The notes: generated from the letters alone by a model not told the origin. Positions 1 to 11,248 are shown, counted from the stretch's first letter. The stretch is DNA of 64,000 nt from Meridianimarinicoccus aquatilis (GCF_004358675.1 NZ_SMZO01000013.1:1-64000), one strand, 5' to 3'. Translations and numbers: made by a program.

Positions 1-461
1 GTCATGCCCCCGGTATTCGGATCGCCCACGCGGCGGGCGAATTCCCGCAGCAGCCTGTCGCGGCGGGGTTTGGATTTCACAGGGCGATAGGGCGCCGGGT
101 CGCAATGCACTTCGACCAGCCCGTCACGCAACCGCACGGTAATCAGCCCAAGCCCGAGTCGCCGCGCCAGCCCGAGATTGGCCTTGAGCGCACGGGCAAA
201 CGGGGCTGAAGCGCCGCGCGGTACGGCAATATAGACGGCATCCGTGATCGTTTGCCGTGCTACGGCTTGATGAAACAGGGACAGTGAAAAACCTGTTTTC
301 AGCTCGACGATGACCGGATCATCGGGAACGCCGCCGTCCGTTTCGCGACACGCCACCACATCCGCTGCGCCGATTTCTGATTTCACGACATAGCCCTGCC
401 CCTGCAGGAACAGCTTGATCGGTTCGTAGAGATCGGTTTCCACGCAAGGTTTTTGAGCCAT
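1..461 (-). CDS. DUF2161 family PD-(D/E)XK-like protein (partial)
   Basis: The gene runs off the left edge of the window, and 153 codons are visible from an ATG at 461 (protein begins MAQKPCVETDLYEPIKLF). The fold hint is an N-terminal helix followed by a GAADVVA stretch and a VIVELKTG stretch near residue 52. These resemble the Asp and Glu-x-Lys positions of PD-(D/E)XK nucleases, as described for DUF2161. A basic run (PVKSKPRRDRLLREF) near residue 130 fits nucleic-acid contact. It is divergent from mreB, with a 183-base spacer. The substrate is unknown, and the family call is from memory. Confidence 0.7.
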   Translation of the reverse strand, partial: MAQKPCVETDLYEPIKLFLQGQGYVVKSEIGAADVVACRETDGGVPDDPVIVELKTGFSLSLFHQAVARQTITDAVYIAVPRGASAPFARALKANLGLARRLGLGLITVRLRDGLVEVHCDPAPYRPVKSKPRRDRLLREFARRVGDPNTGGM

Positions 462-584
462 GGCCCCGGTCTAGCGCGCGGCGCGCTTTGAGGGAATCCC
501 CGACAGGCGGCTTTCTGCCGGTGCTGCAAAGCAGCAAGGTAAACGCCTGCGGCCCCTTTCGCCCGGTGATGTGTCTGCCTATAA

Positions 585-1682
<1,098 letters not shown>

Positions 1683-1730
1683 ACCGGGACTGGCCCGGCA
1701 ACACCCTGACACGGCAGCCGGGGGGCAGAC

Positions 1731-2645
1731 ATGGCATATAACACGGACAGGGGCACAGACCACTTCCGCCCGGTGCGCCGGGTGATCGTCACCCTGTGCC
1801 TGATGTGCTTGTTCGGTGTGTTCTTTGTGTGGCGGATCGACAGCCCGCGTGTTGAACGGCTGCGCAGTGACGTTGTGGACACGGTCATTCCACATCTGAC
1901 ATGGGCCATGGCCCCGGTGTCAGGGCTGGTCAAGATGGCCGATGATTTCAATTCCTACGCGCGCCTGTTTGAGCAGAACCAGGAGTTGCGCCGCGAATTG
2001 CAGCGGATGGAAGCTTGGAAAGAGGCCGCCTTACAGTTGGAGCAAAAGAACGCCCGGCTTCTGGATTTGAACAATGTCAAGCTGGACCCCAAGCTGACCT
2101 TTGTGACGGGAAGCGTGCTTGCTGACAGCGGATCGCCATTTCGCCAGTCGGTTTTGTTGAACGTGGGTGCTCATGACGGCATCCGCGATGGATGGGCTGC
2201 AATGGACGGGATCGGGCTGGTGGGGCGGATCTCGGGTGTGGGCAACACGACCGCGCGGGTGATGCTGCTGACCGACCCTGCGTCGTCGATTCCGGTAACG
2301 ATACAGCCTTCGGGTCAGCAGGTTTTACTGAGCGGCGATAACACGGCTCTGCCCCGCATCGCGTTTCTTGAAATGCCCGATCTGGTGCGCCCCGGTGACC
2401 GGGTCGTGTCGTCAGGGGATGGGGGAATTTTCCCGGCGGGCATTCTGATTGGACAAGTGGCCAAAAGCCCCGACAACCGGCTGCGCGTGCGGCTTGCTGC
2501 CGATTATGGCCGTTTGGAGTTTTTGCGCGTGCTGCGATATGCTGGACCTGAACCCATTGCCGAAACCGGCGGTTTGGTCGGCGCAAGTGCTGCCGCCCTG
2601 TTACCGCCCGCCCCGCTGGACACTTTGGAGGAGGCAGATGACTGA
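1731..2645 (+). CDS. mreC: Rod shape-determining protein MreC
   Basis: Periplasmic scaffold that links MreB to the PBP2/RodA synthase. The 304 residues show a short cytoplasmic N-terminus, one membrane segment near residues 18-36, a coiled coil at about 70-105 (FEQNQELRRELQRMEAWKEA) and the periplasmic beta domain. The end of mreC overlaps the start of mreD by 8 bases, implying translational coupling. The start has a GGGGGCAGAC element directly upstream. Confidence 0.94.
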   Translation: MAYNTDRGTDHFRPVRRVIVTLCLMCLFGVFFVWRIDSPRVERLRSDVVDTVIPHLTWAMAPVSGLVKMADDFNSYARLFEQNQELRRELQRMEAWKEAALQLEQKNARLLDLNNVKLDPKLTFVTGSVLADSGSPFRQSVLLNVGAHDGIRDGWAAMDGIGLVGRISGVGNTTARVMLLTDPASSIPVTIQPSGQQVLLSGDNTALPRIAFLEMPDLVRPGDRVVSSGDGGIFPAGILIGQVAKSPDNRLRVRLAADYGRLEFLRVLRYAGPEPIAETGGLVGASAAALLPPAPLDTLEEADD

Positions 2646-3180
2646 ACTTCGTCTGTCCACGCGTTTGGGTCACGCCCTTCTTTTTTCCGGGCTTGCGGCC
2701 CTGGTCGTGTTGATCAAGTTGTTACCTTTGAACACCGGGCCGCGGATGTGGCCGGCGCCTGACCTTCTTTTGTGCCTTGTGTTGGCGTGGGTCGTGCGGC
2801 GCCCCGATTTGCTTCCGCTGTTGCTTGTGGCCGCGCTTTTGTTCGTTGCCGACATGATGCTGATGCGCCCCCCCGGTTTGTGGTCTGGACTGGTCGTTCT
2901 GGCCACTGAATGGTTGAGGCGGCGTCAACGCCCCTTGCGGGCAATGCCATTTGCCGTCGAGTGCGCCATGATTGGCGGCATCATCGCCACCCTCATTGTT
3001 GTTCATTGGGCGGTTTTGGCAGTGCTCTTCGTGCAGCAGCCGACACTGGGTCAACAGTTGTTACAGGTTCCCCTGACGATCCTGGCCTATCTGCCAGTGG
3101 TGGCACTTCTTCATTTCGGGTTGGGTGTGCGCAAACAGCCGGCGATTGAAGGCTTCGGCGCAGGGGCAGCGCGCACATGA
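2638..3180 (+). CDS. mreD: Rod shape-determining protein MreD
   Basis: Small polytopic inner-membrane partner of MreC. I choose the ATG at 2638 (MTELRLSTRLGHALLFSG) because it sits 3 bases after the GGAGGAGGC element and gives a 180-residue protein with about five membrane segments. A longer reading from 2449 would add soluble sequence inside mreC. It overlaps mreC by 8 bases and mrdA by 4 bases (ATGA). Confidence 0.9.
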   Translation: MTELRLSTRLGHALLFSGLAALVVLIKLLPLNTGPRMWPAPDLLLCLVLAWVVRRPDLLPLLLVAALLFVADMMLMRPPGLWSGLVVLATEWLRRRQRPLRAMPFAVECAMIGGIIATLIVVHWAVLAVLFVQQPTLGQQLLQVPLTILAYLPVVALLHFGLGVRKQPAIEGFGAGAART

Positions 3181-5120
3181 GACGGCCGGTCAAAGACAAT
3201 GATGACAGCGCCCGCAAGATCAGCCGCCGCGCGCTTGTGCTGGGCGGCGCGCAGCTTGGCTTTGCCGGGCTGCTGGCGTGGCAAATGCGGAAGATGCAGA
3301 TCGAAGAGGCCGACAAGTTCCGCCTTTTGGCCGAAGAGAACCGCATCAACCTGCGGCTTTTGCCGCCTGCGCGCGGTTTGATCTTTGATCGCAACGGCGT
3401 GCCAATTGCCGAGAACGACCAGAACTATCGCGTTGTGATCGTGCGCGAAGATGCGGGAGACGTGGCCGCAGTTCTGGACCAGTTGCGCAAGATCATCCCG
3501 CTGAGCGACGAAGACGTGGCGCGCACCCTTGCAGAAACAAAGCGGCGGGTGCGGTTTGTTCCTGTCACGGTGGCAGACCGGCTGACTTGGGAAGACCTGT
3601 CGCGCGTGGCAGTCAATGCCCCGGCCCTGCCCGGTGTGCGCCCAGAGGTCGGCTTGTCCCGCAGTTATCCATTGGGATCGGATTTCGCGCATGTGGTGGG
3701 GTATGTCGGCCCGGTCAGCGACTATGATCTGTCCAAGCTCGACAATCCCGACCCACTGCTTCAGATCCCGGAATTCCAGATCGGCAAAAGCGGTGTCGAG
3801 GCGCGAATGGAAGGCGTGCTGCGCGGGCGCGCCGGAACCAGCCAGATCGAAGTGAACGCGGCCGGGCGTGTCATGCGCGAGCTGTCCCGTGACGAAGGCT
3901 TGTCAGGCCGAAATATCCAGTTGACCATCGACGAAGGGCTGCAGAATTATGTTCAGGCGCGGATGTTTGGCGAAAGCGCCGCCTGCGTTGTGATGGAAGT
4001 GGAAACCGGCGATCTCAAGGCGGTCTGCTCGTCGCCGACCTTTGACCCGAACCTGTTCGTGCGGGGCATTTCAGTCGCCGATTACCGGATGCTGACAGAC
4101 AACAAGTATCGCCCCCTCGCCAACAAATCGGTGCAAGGTGTGTACCCGCCGGGATCGACCTTCAAGATGGTCACCGCCCTTGCCGCGCTGGAGGCTGGGG
4201 TCGTCGGCCCCGAAGACACCGTATGGTGCCCCGGATACCTAAGCACCGCAGGCCGCAGGTTTCACTGCTGGAAGCGCGGCGGGCACGGGCATATGAACAT
4301 GCATGACAGCCTCGTGCAGTCGTGCGACGTGTACTATTACGAGGTGGCGCAGAAGGTCGGGATCGACAAGATATCTGCGATGGCGCGAAAGCTTGGGATT
4401 GGCGTGCGCCATGACATTCCCATGTCCGCCGTGGCGGAAGGGCTGGCCCCGACACAGAGTTGGAAACAGACCCGCCGGGGCGAAGGCTGGGTGATTGGTG
4501 ACACGATCAATGCCAGCATCGGGCAAGGCTTTGTTCTGGCCTCGCCGCTGCAACTGGCGGTGATGACCGCGCGGCTTGCCGGCGGCACCGATATTGCGCC
4601 CCGTCTTGTGCGTGCCGTAGACGGTGTTCCCCAGGAAATTCGCGTGACCGGCGCGCTGGACCTGAACCCGGCGCATTTGCGAGCGGTTCGCCGGGCCATG
4701 ACCGCCGTCAGCAATACCCGCCGCGGCACCGGTTATCGCTCGCGTATCGTGGATGACACCATGCAAATGGCTGGGAAATCCGGCACCAGCCAAGTACGCA
4801 ACATCACCACCGCAGAACGCGCCCGCGGCGTGTTTCGCAACGAAGACCTGCCTTGGGAGCGGCGAGATCACGCCCTGTTTGTCAGCTATGCGCCGACGGA
4901 CCGGCCCCAATACGCCGTGTCTGTGGTTGTCGAGCATGGCGGTGGTGGGTCGGCCGCCGCAGCGCCGGTTGCCCGTGATGTCTTGCTTCGGGTGATGAAC
5001 GGCGCGCTGCCCCCGCTTGAAGCCTATCCCGCATCACAGCGCGACATGATCGAAGAGCAACAACGCGAGCTGCCCCTGCGGGACCGCGCGCCCAAGCCGC
5101 CCTCGAGCAGCCGCGCATGA
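3177..5120 (+). CDS. mrdA: Penicillin-binding protein 2 (peptidoglycan DD-transpeptidase)
   Basis: Class B penicillin-binding protein that crosslinks peptidoglycan during side-wall elongation, paired with RodA. The 647 residues have an N-terminal membrane anchor (LVLGGAQLGFAGLLAW), a dimerisation/pedestal domain from about residue 60, and the transpeptidase domain. The active-site STFK motif has its serine at residue 327, SCD takes the SxN position near 382, and KSGT is at 534-537. It overlaps mreD and rodA by 4 bases each. The length is at the upper end for PBP2. Confidence 0.96.
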   Translation: MRRPVKDNDDSARKISRRALVLGGAQLGFAGLLAWQMRKMQIEEADKFRLLAEENRINLRLLPPARGLIFDRNGVPIAENDQNYRVVIVREDAGDVAAVLDQLRKIIPLSDEDVARTLAETKRRVRFVPVTVADRLTWEDLSRVAVNAPALPGVRPEVGLSRSYPLGSDFAHVVGYVGPVSDYDLSKLDNPDPLLQIPEFQIGKSGVEARMEGVLRGRAGTSQIEVNAAGRVMRELSRDEGLSGRNIQLTIDEGLQNYVQARMFGESAACVVMEVETGDLKAVCSSPTFDPNLFVRGISVADYRMLTDNKYRPLANKSVQGVYPPGSTFKMVTALAALEAGVVGPEDTVWCPGYLSTAGRRFHCWKRGGHGHMNMHDSLVQSCDVYYYEVAQKVGIDKISAMARKLGIGVRHDIPMSAVAEGLAPTQSWKQTRRGEGWVIGDTINASIGQGFVLASPLQLAVMTARLAGGTDIAPRLVRAVDGVPQEIRVTGALDLNPAHLRAVRRAMTAVSNTRRGTGYRSRIVDDTMQMAGKSGTSQVRNITTAERARGVFRNEDLPWERRDHALFVSYAPTDRPQYAVSVVVEHGGGGSAAAAPVARDVLLRVMNGALPPLEAYPASQRDMIEEQQRELPLRDRAPKPPSSSRA

Positions 5121-6259
5121 GTTATCTTGAGTACAACGTCAAAACGATCCCTTCGGGACCGCGCAAGGTTTTATACCTGAACTGGCCTTTGATTTTGCTC
5201 TTGTCGGCCATTGCCTGTGTCGGGTTCATGATGCTGTATTCCGTGGCGGGCGGATCTTTTCAGCCTTGGGTCGAACCGCAGGTAAAACGATTTGCAGTGG
5301 GCATGTCGGTTATGTTCCTGGTCGCCATGGTGCCGATCCGCATCTGGCGCAACCTTTCAGCGCTTGGGTATCTGATGGCGCTTGTTTTACTTGTCTGGGT
5401 GGAATTTTTCGGCGTCGTGGGCATGGGCGCGCAACGATGGATAGACATCGGGTTCATGCGGCTGCAACCGTCCGAATTGATGAAAATCACCTTGGTGATG
5501 ATGCTCGCGGCGTATTACGACTGGCTCGACGTGACCAAGACCTCGCGCCCGATTTGGGTTATTGTGCCTGTCGCGCTGATCTTGTTGCCTGTGGCGCTTG
5601 TCCTCAAACAGCCTGACCTGGGTACCTCCATTCTGCTGCTGGCAGGGGGCGGGTTCGTCATGTTCCTTGCCGGGGTGCATTGGGCCTATTTCGCAGCGGT
5701 CATCGCGGCGGGCGTCGGTTTGGTGTCTGCGGTCTTGAAGTCTCGCGGAACCGAGTGGCAGTTGCTTGAAAACTATCAGTTCCGCAGGATCGATACGTTT
5801 CTTGACCCGGCCTCGGACCCGCTTGGCGCGGGGTATCACATCACCCAGTCCAAGATCGCGCTGGGATCGGGCGGGTTTACCGGGCGCGGGTTCATGCAGG
5901 GCACGCAAAGCCGCCTGAATTTTCTGCCGGAAAAGCACACCGATTTCATCTTCACCACATTGGCTGAAGAGTTCGGCTTTGTGGGGGGCATGTCTTTGTT
6001 GGCGCTGTATGCTGCTGTGATCGTGTTCTGCGTTGCGGCCGCGATGACAAACCGCGACCGTTTCAGCCAACTGCTGACCCTTGGGGTGGCGGGAACTTTC
6101 TTTCTGTTCTTTGCGGTGAATATGTCCATGGTGATGGGGCTTGCTCCGGTTGTTGGCGTCCCATTGCCCTTGGTGTCTTACGGTGGCTCCGCGATGCTTG
6201 TGCTGCTTGCCGCCTTTGGGCTGGTGCAAAGCGCGCATGTCCACAAACCGAGGTCCTGA
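5117..6259 (+). CDS. rodA: Rod shape SEDS glycosyltransferase RodA
   Basis: SEDS-family peptidoglycan polymerase that works with PBP2. The 380 residues contain about ten membrane segments and SEDS signatures, including a WIDIGFMRLQPSELMK loop near residue 110 and a VVGVPLPLVSYGGSAM stretch near residue 350. The ATG overlaps the mrdA stop codon. It closes the canonical five-gene elongation operon. Confidence 0.96.
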   Translation: MSYLEYNVKTIPSGPRKVLYLNWPLILLLSAIACVGFMMLYSVAGGSFQPWVEPQVKRFAVGMSVMFLVAMVPIRIWRNLSALGYLMALVLLVWVEFFGVVGMGAQRWIDIGFMRLQPSELMKITLVMMLAAYYDWLDVTKTSRPIWVIVPVALILLPVALVLKQPDLGTSILLLAGGGFVMFLAGVHWAYFAAVIAAGVGLVSAVLKSRGTEWQLLENYQFRRIDTFLDPASDPLGAGYHITQSKIALGSGGFTGRGFMQGTQSRLNFLPEKHTDFIFTTLAEEFGFVGGMSLLALYAAVIVFCVAAAMTNRDRFSQLLTLGVAGTFFLFFAVNMSMVMGLAPVVGVPLPLVSYGGSAMLVLLAAFGLVQSAHVHKPRS

Positions 6260-6262
6260 TAC

Positions 6263-7201
6263 ATGCCCCTGACAGTTCTGTTTTCCGCAAGCGACGCAGA
6301 TTGGGACGACTATAAAGACATTTTGCCCAATGCACTGGCGCAGGTAGGCTTGGATGCGCAGGTCACGCGGTCGGCCGCCGATCCTGCCTTGGTCGATTAT
6401 ATCGTGTACGCCCCAACAGGCGGGTTGACTGACTTTGCCCCTTTTACCCGTGCAAGGGCGGTGCTCAGTCTCTGGGCTGGGGTTGAGAAGATCGTTGGAA
6501 CACCGAGCCTCACGCAGCCTCTGGTGCGGATGTCCGACCCGGAAGGGTTGACTGCAGGGATGGTCGAATGGGTGACAGGGCATGTCCTGCGGCATCATCT
6601 GGGTATCGACGCGCACAGGGCTGCAAAGCCGGGCGAGTGGGTGGCAACAGTGCCGCCGCTCGCCAAGGATCGCCGGGTCTGCATTCTGGGCTTGGGGGAA
6701 CTGGGGGCCGCCTGCGCAGCAATGCTCACGCAGTTGAATTTTCAGGTCTCAGGCTGGAGCAGGCGCCCAAAGGAACTCGCCGGTGTGGCGTGTTTCAGCG
6801 GTGCCGACGGTCTTGGGACCGCGCTACGCGATGCGGACATTGTCGTGCTGTTGCTGCCCCAAACGCCCGACACTGAGAACCTGATGAATGCGGCGCGCCT
6901 GAACATCCTGCCTCGCGGGGCCGTCATCGTAAACCCCGGACGCGGCCCGTTGATCGATGACGAGGCTTTGTTGGCGGCGCTGGACAGCGGGCAGATCAGC
7001 CACGCGACCTTGGATGTGTTCCGTGTGGAACCCCTGCCCGCAGATCATCCGTTCTGGACACATCCGAACGTGACCGTCACGCCCCACATCGCCTCGGCCA
7101 CACGGGCACCATCGGCAGCGCGGCGCATTGCCAAGACAATTGAGAGGGACCAAGCCGGCGCACCGCTTCCCGGCCTGGTCGACAGATCCGCAGGGTACTG
7201 A
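6263..7201 (+). CDS. D-isomer 2-hydroxyacid dehydrogenase, GhrA-like (glyoxylate/hydroxypyruvate reductase)
   Basis: NAD(P)-dependent reductase of 312 residues. The Rossmann motif LGLGELGAACA lies near residue 140, and the NPGRGPLIDDEALLAALDSG and HPNVTVTPHIAS segments hold the catalytic Arg and His regions of the family. The best match in memory is the GhrA subgroup that reduces glyoxylate and hydroxypyruvate, but substrate cannot be read from sequence. It starts 3 bases after the rodA stop, so it is probably cotranscribed with the cell-shape genes, although no functional link is evident. Confidence 0.85.
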   Translation: MPLTVLFSASDADWDDYKDILPNALAQVGLDAQVTRSAADPALVDYIVYAPTGGLTDFAPFTRARAVLSLWAGVEKIVGTPSLTQPLVRMSDPEGLTAGMVEWVTGHVLRHHLGIDAHRAAKPGEWVATVPPLAKDRRVCILGLGELGAACAAMLTQLNFQVSGWSRRPKELAGVACFSGADGLGTALRDADIVVLLLPQTPDTENLMNAARLNILPRGAVIVNPGRGPLIDDEALLAALDSGQISHATLDVFRVEPLPADHPFWTHPNVTVTPHIASATRAPSAARRIAKTIERDQAGAPLPGLVDRSAGY

Positions 7202-7203
7202 CC

Positions 7204-7224
7204 GCACCGCGCATCGCGCGGTGC
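7204..7224. terminator. GC-rich hairpin between convergent genes
   Basis: A perfect inverted repeat with 9-base arms (GCACCGCGC / GCGCGGTGC) and a 3-base loop lies just after the hydroxyacid dehydrogenase stop and before the convergent acyl-CoA synthetase end. There is no clear T-tract, so it may act as a stem-loop barrier rather than a classical intrinsic terminator. Confidence 0.5.
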
Positions 7225-7287
7225 CACGCCCAACGGGATGAATTGCGCGGCGGCGCGATGAAGACGGGCGGGAGCGCGCCCTGCCCC

Positions 7288-9189
7288 TCATCCCTCTTGC
7301 CAGCGCCAGGGCCGTGTGAAATCGCCCAGCACATGGGACAAACGCGCTTCATCGACCTCCCCATCGCGCACCAGAATTGCTGTCAGCCCGAGCTTCTTGT
7401 CATCGACAACCTCGGCCACATGCGCGTGCAAGTCCGCCCCCGCCAGCGCCGCATCATAGACGCGCGTGATCGCCAGCTTGCGCAGGTCGGGTTTAAAGAC
7501 TTTGCCGACCGCCGTTTTGGGCAACTCGGCCAACACCTCGACATATTTGGGGATCGCAGCGCGTTCATGAATCCGCCCGCTGCAAAACTCCAGCAACTCC
7601 GCAGGTGACGCCTTTGCCCCTTCGACAAGCTCCACATAGGCACAGGGCAACTCGCCCGTGCGCGCATCGGGCTGACCAATCGCGCCCACAAAGGCAACCG
7701 CGTCATGGCCCATCAACGCTTCTTCGATTTCAGCAGGATCGATGTTGTGGCCGCCGCGAATGATCAGGTCTTTGCGTCGCCCGGTGATCCAAAGATAGCC
7801 GTCTTCATCAATTCGGCCAAGATCACCGGTTCGCAGAAACCGCGTATCCGCAAACAGCCCGATATTCTTGGCCGTCTCTGTATACGTTGATCCATCGACC
7901 ACGCCGGGATTGGCCACGCATATCTCGCCAACCTCGTCGACATCACAGGTACGATCGATGGTGCCATCCTCGGTGCAGTGCAGGATACGCACATCGCAAT
8001 AAGGCAGCGGGATCCCCACGGAGCCGACTTTTTTGTCACCGTCAATCGGATTGCATGACACCATGCACGTCGCCTCGGTCAGGCCATAGCCTTCGGCAAC
8101 CTGTACGCCGGTGCTCTCTTCAAACCGGCGATACAGTTCCAACGGCAAGGGCGCAGAACCGGAAATCGCCGTCTTCAGGCTGGACACATCCGCATCTACC
8201 GGGCGCTGCATCAACGCGGACAACGCCGTTGGAACGGTGATCAGAAAGGTCACGCCCCAGCGTTCAATCAACTTCCAGAAATTGTCGAACACCCCATCGC
8301 CGCGATACCCTGCGGGCGTTGGAAACACCACGTGACTGCCCGCCTGAATAGCCGACATCAGAATTGGGTAGCAGGCAAAGACATGGAACAGCGGCAGCGG
8401 ACAGATCAGCACATCTGTCTCATCAAAGATCAATTCCTGCCCCAGCCAGCCATTGTAGATCATCCCTTGCATGGTGTGCTGCGCCACCTTGGGGGTTCCG
8501 GTCGTCCCCCCTGTATGGAAATAGGCCGCGACCCGGTCTTGGGGGGGTTCCTCAAAACTTAGCTGATCAGAGGGGTGACGCGAAAGTTCCGCTGCAAAAC
8601 TCAAGACCCGCGCATGGTGGCGGACCGGGTTTTTAGGGCGCACCAAGGGAACGATCCAGGATTTCGGCGGCGACAGATAGTGCAGCAGATCCACCTCGAG
8701 CACCGTCTTGACCGAGGGCGCAAAGGCCACAGCCTGTGCCGCTTTCTGGGCAACGTCCGTTTTGGGAAACGGCTTGAGTGTGACCAGAACCTTGGCCTTT
8801 GTTTCGTTCAGAATTCCGGCGATCTGTTCCACGTCCAACAGCGGATTGATCGGGTTTACGATGCCTGCGGTCATGCCGCCCAGAAGCGTCACAACGGTTT
8901 CGTTGGCGTTGGGCAGAAGGAAGGCCACAACATCACCTTCGCCGATGCCAAGGCTTCGAAACATGTTTGCAGCCCGCGTAACCTGCCCCGCCAAGTCAGA
9001 CCAACTGAGTGTCTCGGCCTTGGATTTGGGGTCAGAGAGAAGCTGAAATGACACCGCGTTGCGCGACGGGAACCGTTCCGAACAGCGCAGCAGTGCATGA
9101 TGAACGGATTGCGGCACATCTCGCTTGGCCCAAGGCATAAGCGCTTCGGCCGCACGGCAATCTTCAAGGTTCCTGAACTTAGTAGCCAC
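7288..9189 (-). CDS. Acyl-CoA synthetase, AMP-dependent ligase family
   Basis: Adenylate-forming ligase that activates a carboxylic acid with ATP and CoA. The P-loop-like motif HTGGTTGTPKVAQHT lies near residues 225-240, the EGYGLTEATC motif in the middle, and the TGDLGRIDEDGYLWITGRRKD hinge near the C-terminal third. I choose a GTG start at 9189 because GGGAGGAC sits just upstream. A longer reading to 9252 would add 21 residues with no visible ribosome site. At 633 residues it resembles long roseobacter acyl-CoA synthetases, but substrate chain length is unknown. Confidence 0.85.
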   Translation of the reverse strand: MATKFRNLEDCRAAEALMPWAKRDVPQSVHHALLRCSERFPSRNAVSFQLLSDPKSKAETLSWSDLAGQVTRAANMFRSLGIGEGDVVAFLLPNANETVVTLLGGMTAGIVNPINPLLDVEQIAGILNETKAKVLVTLKPFPKTDVAQKAAQAVAFAPSVKTVLEVDLLHYLSPPKSWIVPLVRPKNPVRHHARVLSFAAELSRHPSDQLSFEEPPQDRVAAYFHTGGTTGTPKVAQHTMQGMIYNGWLGQELIFDETDVLICPLPLFHVFACYPILMSAIQAGSHVVFPTPAGYRGDGVFDNFWKLIERWGVTFLITVPTALSALMQRPVDADVSSLKTAISGSAPLPLELYRRFEESTGVQVAEGYGLTEATCMVSCNPIDGDKKVGSVGIPLPYCDVRILHCTEDGTIDRTCDVDEVGEICVANPGVVDGSTYTETAKNIGLFADTRFLRTGDLGRIDEDGYLWITGRRKDLIIRGGHNIDPAEIEEALMGHDAVAFVGAIGQPDARTGELPCAYVELVEGAKASPAELLEFCSGRIHERAAIPKYVEVLAELPKTAVGKVFKPDLRKLAITRVYDAALAGADLHAHVAEVVDDKKLGLTAILVRDGEVDEARLSHVLGDFTRPWRWQEG

Positions 9190-9451
9190 TCTGTCCTCCC
9201 AGCCCGTCGTGGTTATATCAGCAGGTTTGGGGGTTTCGGGGCCCCCGCACAAGTCTTACGCAGCGTTGCGGCGCACATGGCAGGTGTTGGTTTCCGTTGG
9301 GTACACTGTGCCCCAGCTTGTTCAGCGTCGCAATCGTGCGATGAGTGTCACGACGCGACCAGGCCGCCTCAGGCGGAGTTCTAGAGTTGGTCAAACTCCC
9401 AACCCTGACCTCGCTTCTCGCAACACCGGCTCTTGAGCGGCATGTGCGCGC

Positions 9452-11248
9452 TCATTCAGCCGCGACAGCACCGCCGGTAAATTGAAGCTCGGCCAGTCGG
9501 GCATAAAGCCCGCCTTGCGCGACCAAACTGTCATGGGTGCCGCTCGCCACGATCTGGCCCTTGTCGAACACAAGAATGCGGTCTGCCTTTTTCACCGTTG
9601 CAAGACGGTGCGCCACAATCAGAGTGGTGCGATCCTTGGACAGTGCTTCTACCGCGTCTTGAACGGCGCGTTCGCTTTCCGCATCCAGTGCAGAGGTCGC
9701 TTCGTCCAGCAAAAGCACGGGGGCCTCGCGCAGGATCGCACGGGCAATCGCGATACGCTGTTTCTGCCCGCCGGACAGCATGACACCGCGCTCGCCAAGT
9801 TCGCTGTCATAGCCGTTCGGCAGTTCCATGATGAAGCTGTCGGCAGCAGCGGCCTTTGCTGCTGATATCACTTCGTCATCACGCGCATCCGGGCGGCCGA
9901 AACGGATGTTTTCCATGGCGGTCTCGGCAAAGATCACCGGCTCTTGCGGCACCAGTGCAAGCTGCTGGCGGAAGTCGGGCCGCGCCATGCTGCGCAGGTC
10001 CGTACCATCCAGCAAAATGCGTCCACTTGCAGGGTCATAGAACCGCAAGATCATTTGCAGGATCGTGGTCTTGCCCGCCCCAGACGGTCCGACAAGGGCC
10101 ACGGTTTCGCCGGGCGCGATGGTCATCGAAATCCCATCCAGCGCGGCAGATTCCGGGCGTGTGGGATAGGTGAACCGCACGTTGTCAAAGGTGATCTCAC
10201 CGCGGCATGGTTGCGGCACGGGCGTTGGATTGGCCGGGTCTTTCACGCTGTCCGTCGTGGTCAGCAATTCAACCAAGCGTTCGGTTGCGCCTGCCGCCCG
10301 CTGCAATTCGCCCCAAATTTCGGACAATGCAGCCGTTGAGGCCGCCATAATCCCGGCATAGATAACGAACTGCACCAATGCGCCGATGCTCATGGCATCC
10401 GCACGAACGTCGCGCGCCCCGATCCACAGCACGCCCACGATCCCCGCGAACACCAGGAAGATCACGATCACGGTCAGGGCTGCGCGCACGGCTATTCTGG
10501 CCTTGGCGGACAAAAAGGCTTGCTCTGTCACATCGGAAAACCGTGCAGCGGACAATGCTTCGTGGCTGAACGCTTGGACGGCCTGCACCGAGAGCAGCGT
10601 TTCCGATGCCTTGCCAGACGATTGCGCGATCCAGTCCTGATTGGCTTTGGACAGTTTGCGCACACGCCGGCCCAGCGCGACAATGGGCACGATCACCACT
10701 GGCACCAGCAACAACACCAACCCTGTCAGCTTGGCCGAGGTCAGCAGCATCATGGCCAAACCGCCGAAAAACAAAAGCAGATTGCGCAGGAACCACGACA
10801 CCGACGATCCAATCACTGACTGGATAAGGGTTGTGTCTGTTGTGATGCGCGACAACACTTCACCGGTCATGATCTTTTCGTAGAACGCTGGCGACATACC
10901 GATCATGTTGTCGAACACGGCTTTGCGAATATCCGCGACCACGCGCTCGCCCAATCGGGTCACAAGATAGTACCGGGTTCCCGTTCCCAGCGCGAGAAGG
11001 CCCGCAATGACGATCGCCGCAAGAAAGTACTGATCCAGAAGCTGGCTCGACCCGGTCTGAAACCCGTCCACAACCCGGCGCACCGCCATGGGCAGCACAA
11101 GCGACACGGACGCGGTGAAGATCAGGGCGACGACCGAGAGCGCAAGCAGCACGCGATATCGCAAGACAAAGGGCATCAACCCGCGCAATGCGCCGATCCT
11201 GCGCGATGCCGCGCGATCTTCAGTGGTGGTGTTCGGTTTACGCGCCAT
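9452..11248 (-). CDS. ABC transporter, fused permease-ATPase (MsbA/LmrA type)
   Basis: Half-transporter exporter with an N-terminal six-helix membrane domain (about residues 20-320) and a C-terminal nucleotide-binding domain. Walker A is GPSGAGKTT, the signature is LSGGQKQRIAIARA, and Walker B is VLLLDEATSALDAESE. The ATG at 11248 (MARKPNTTTEDRAA) is preferred over an upstream one at 11314 because an AAGGCGG element precedes it. Such proteins move lipids or drugs as homodimers, and the substrate here is not inferable. It is a single gene with 186 bases upstream to the next coding end. Confidence 0.92.
   Translation of the reverse strand: MARKPNTTTEDRAASRRIGALRGLMPFVLRYRVLLALSVVALIFTASVSLVLPMAVRRVVDGFQTGSSQLLDQYFLAAIVIAGLLALGTGTRYYLVTRLGERVVADIRKAVFDNMIGMSPAFYEKIMTGEVLSRITTDTTLIQSVIGSSVSWFLRNLLLFFGGLAMMLLTSAKLTGLVLLLVPVVIVPIVALGRRVRKLSKANQDWIAQSSGKASETLLSVQAVQAFSHEALSAARFSDVTEQAFLSAKARIAVRAALTVIVIFLVFAGIVGVLWIGARDVRADAMSIGALVQFVIYAGIMAASTAALSEIWGELQRAAGATERLVELLTTTDSVKDPANPTPVPQPCRGEITFDNVRFTYPTRPESAALDGISMTIAPGETVALVGPSGAGKTTILQMILRFYDPASGRILLDGTDLRSMARPDFRQQLALVPQEPVIFAETAMENIRFGRPDARDDEVISAAKAAAADSFIMELPNGYDSELGERGVMLSGGQKQRIAIARAILREAPVLLLDEATSALDAESERAVQDAVEALSKDRTTLIVAHRLATVKKADRILVFDKGQIVASGTHDSLVAQGGLYARLAELQFTGGAVAAE

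Noticed and set aside
5387-6616. Minus-strand ORF of 409 codons opposite rodA and the hydroxyacid dehydrogenase
   Set aside because: It spans two well-identified genes on the other strand and shows no recognisable protein features.
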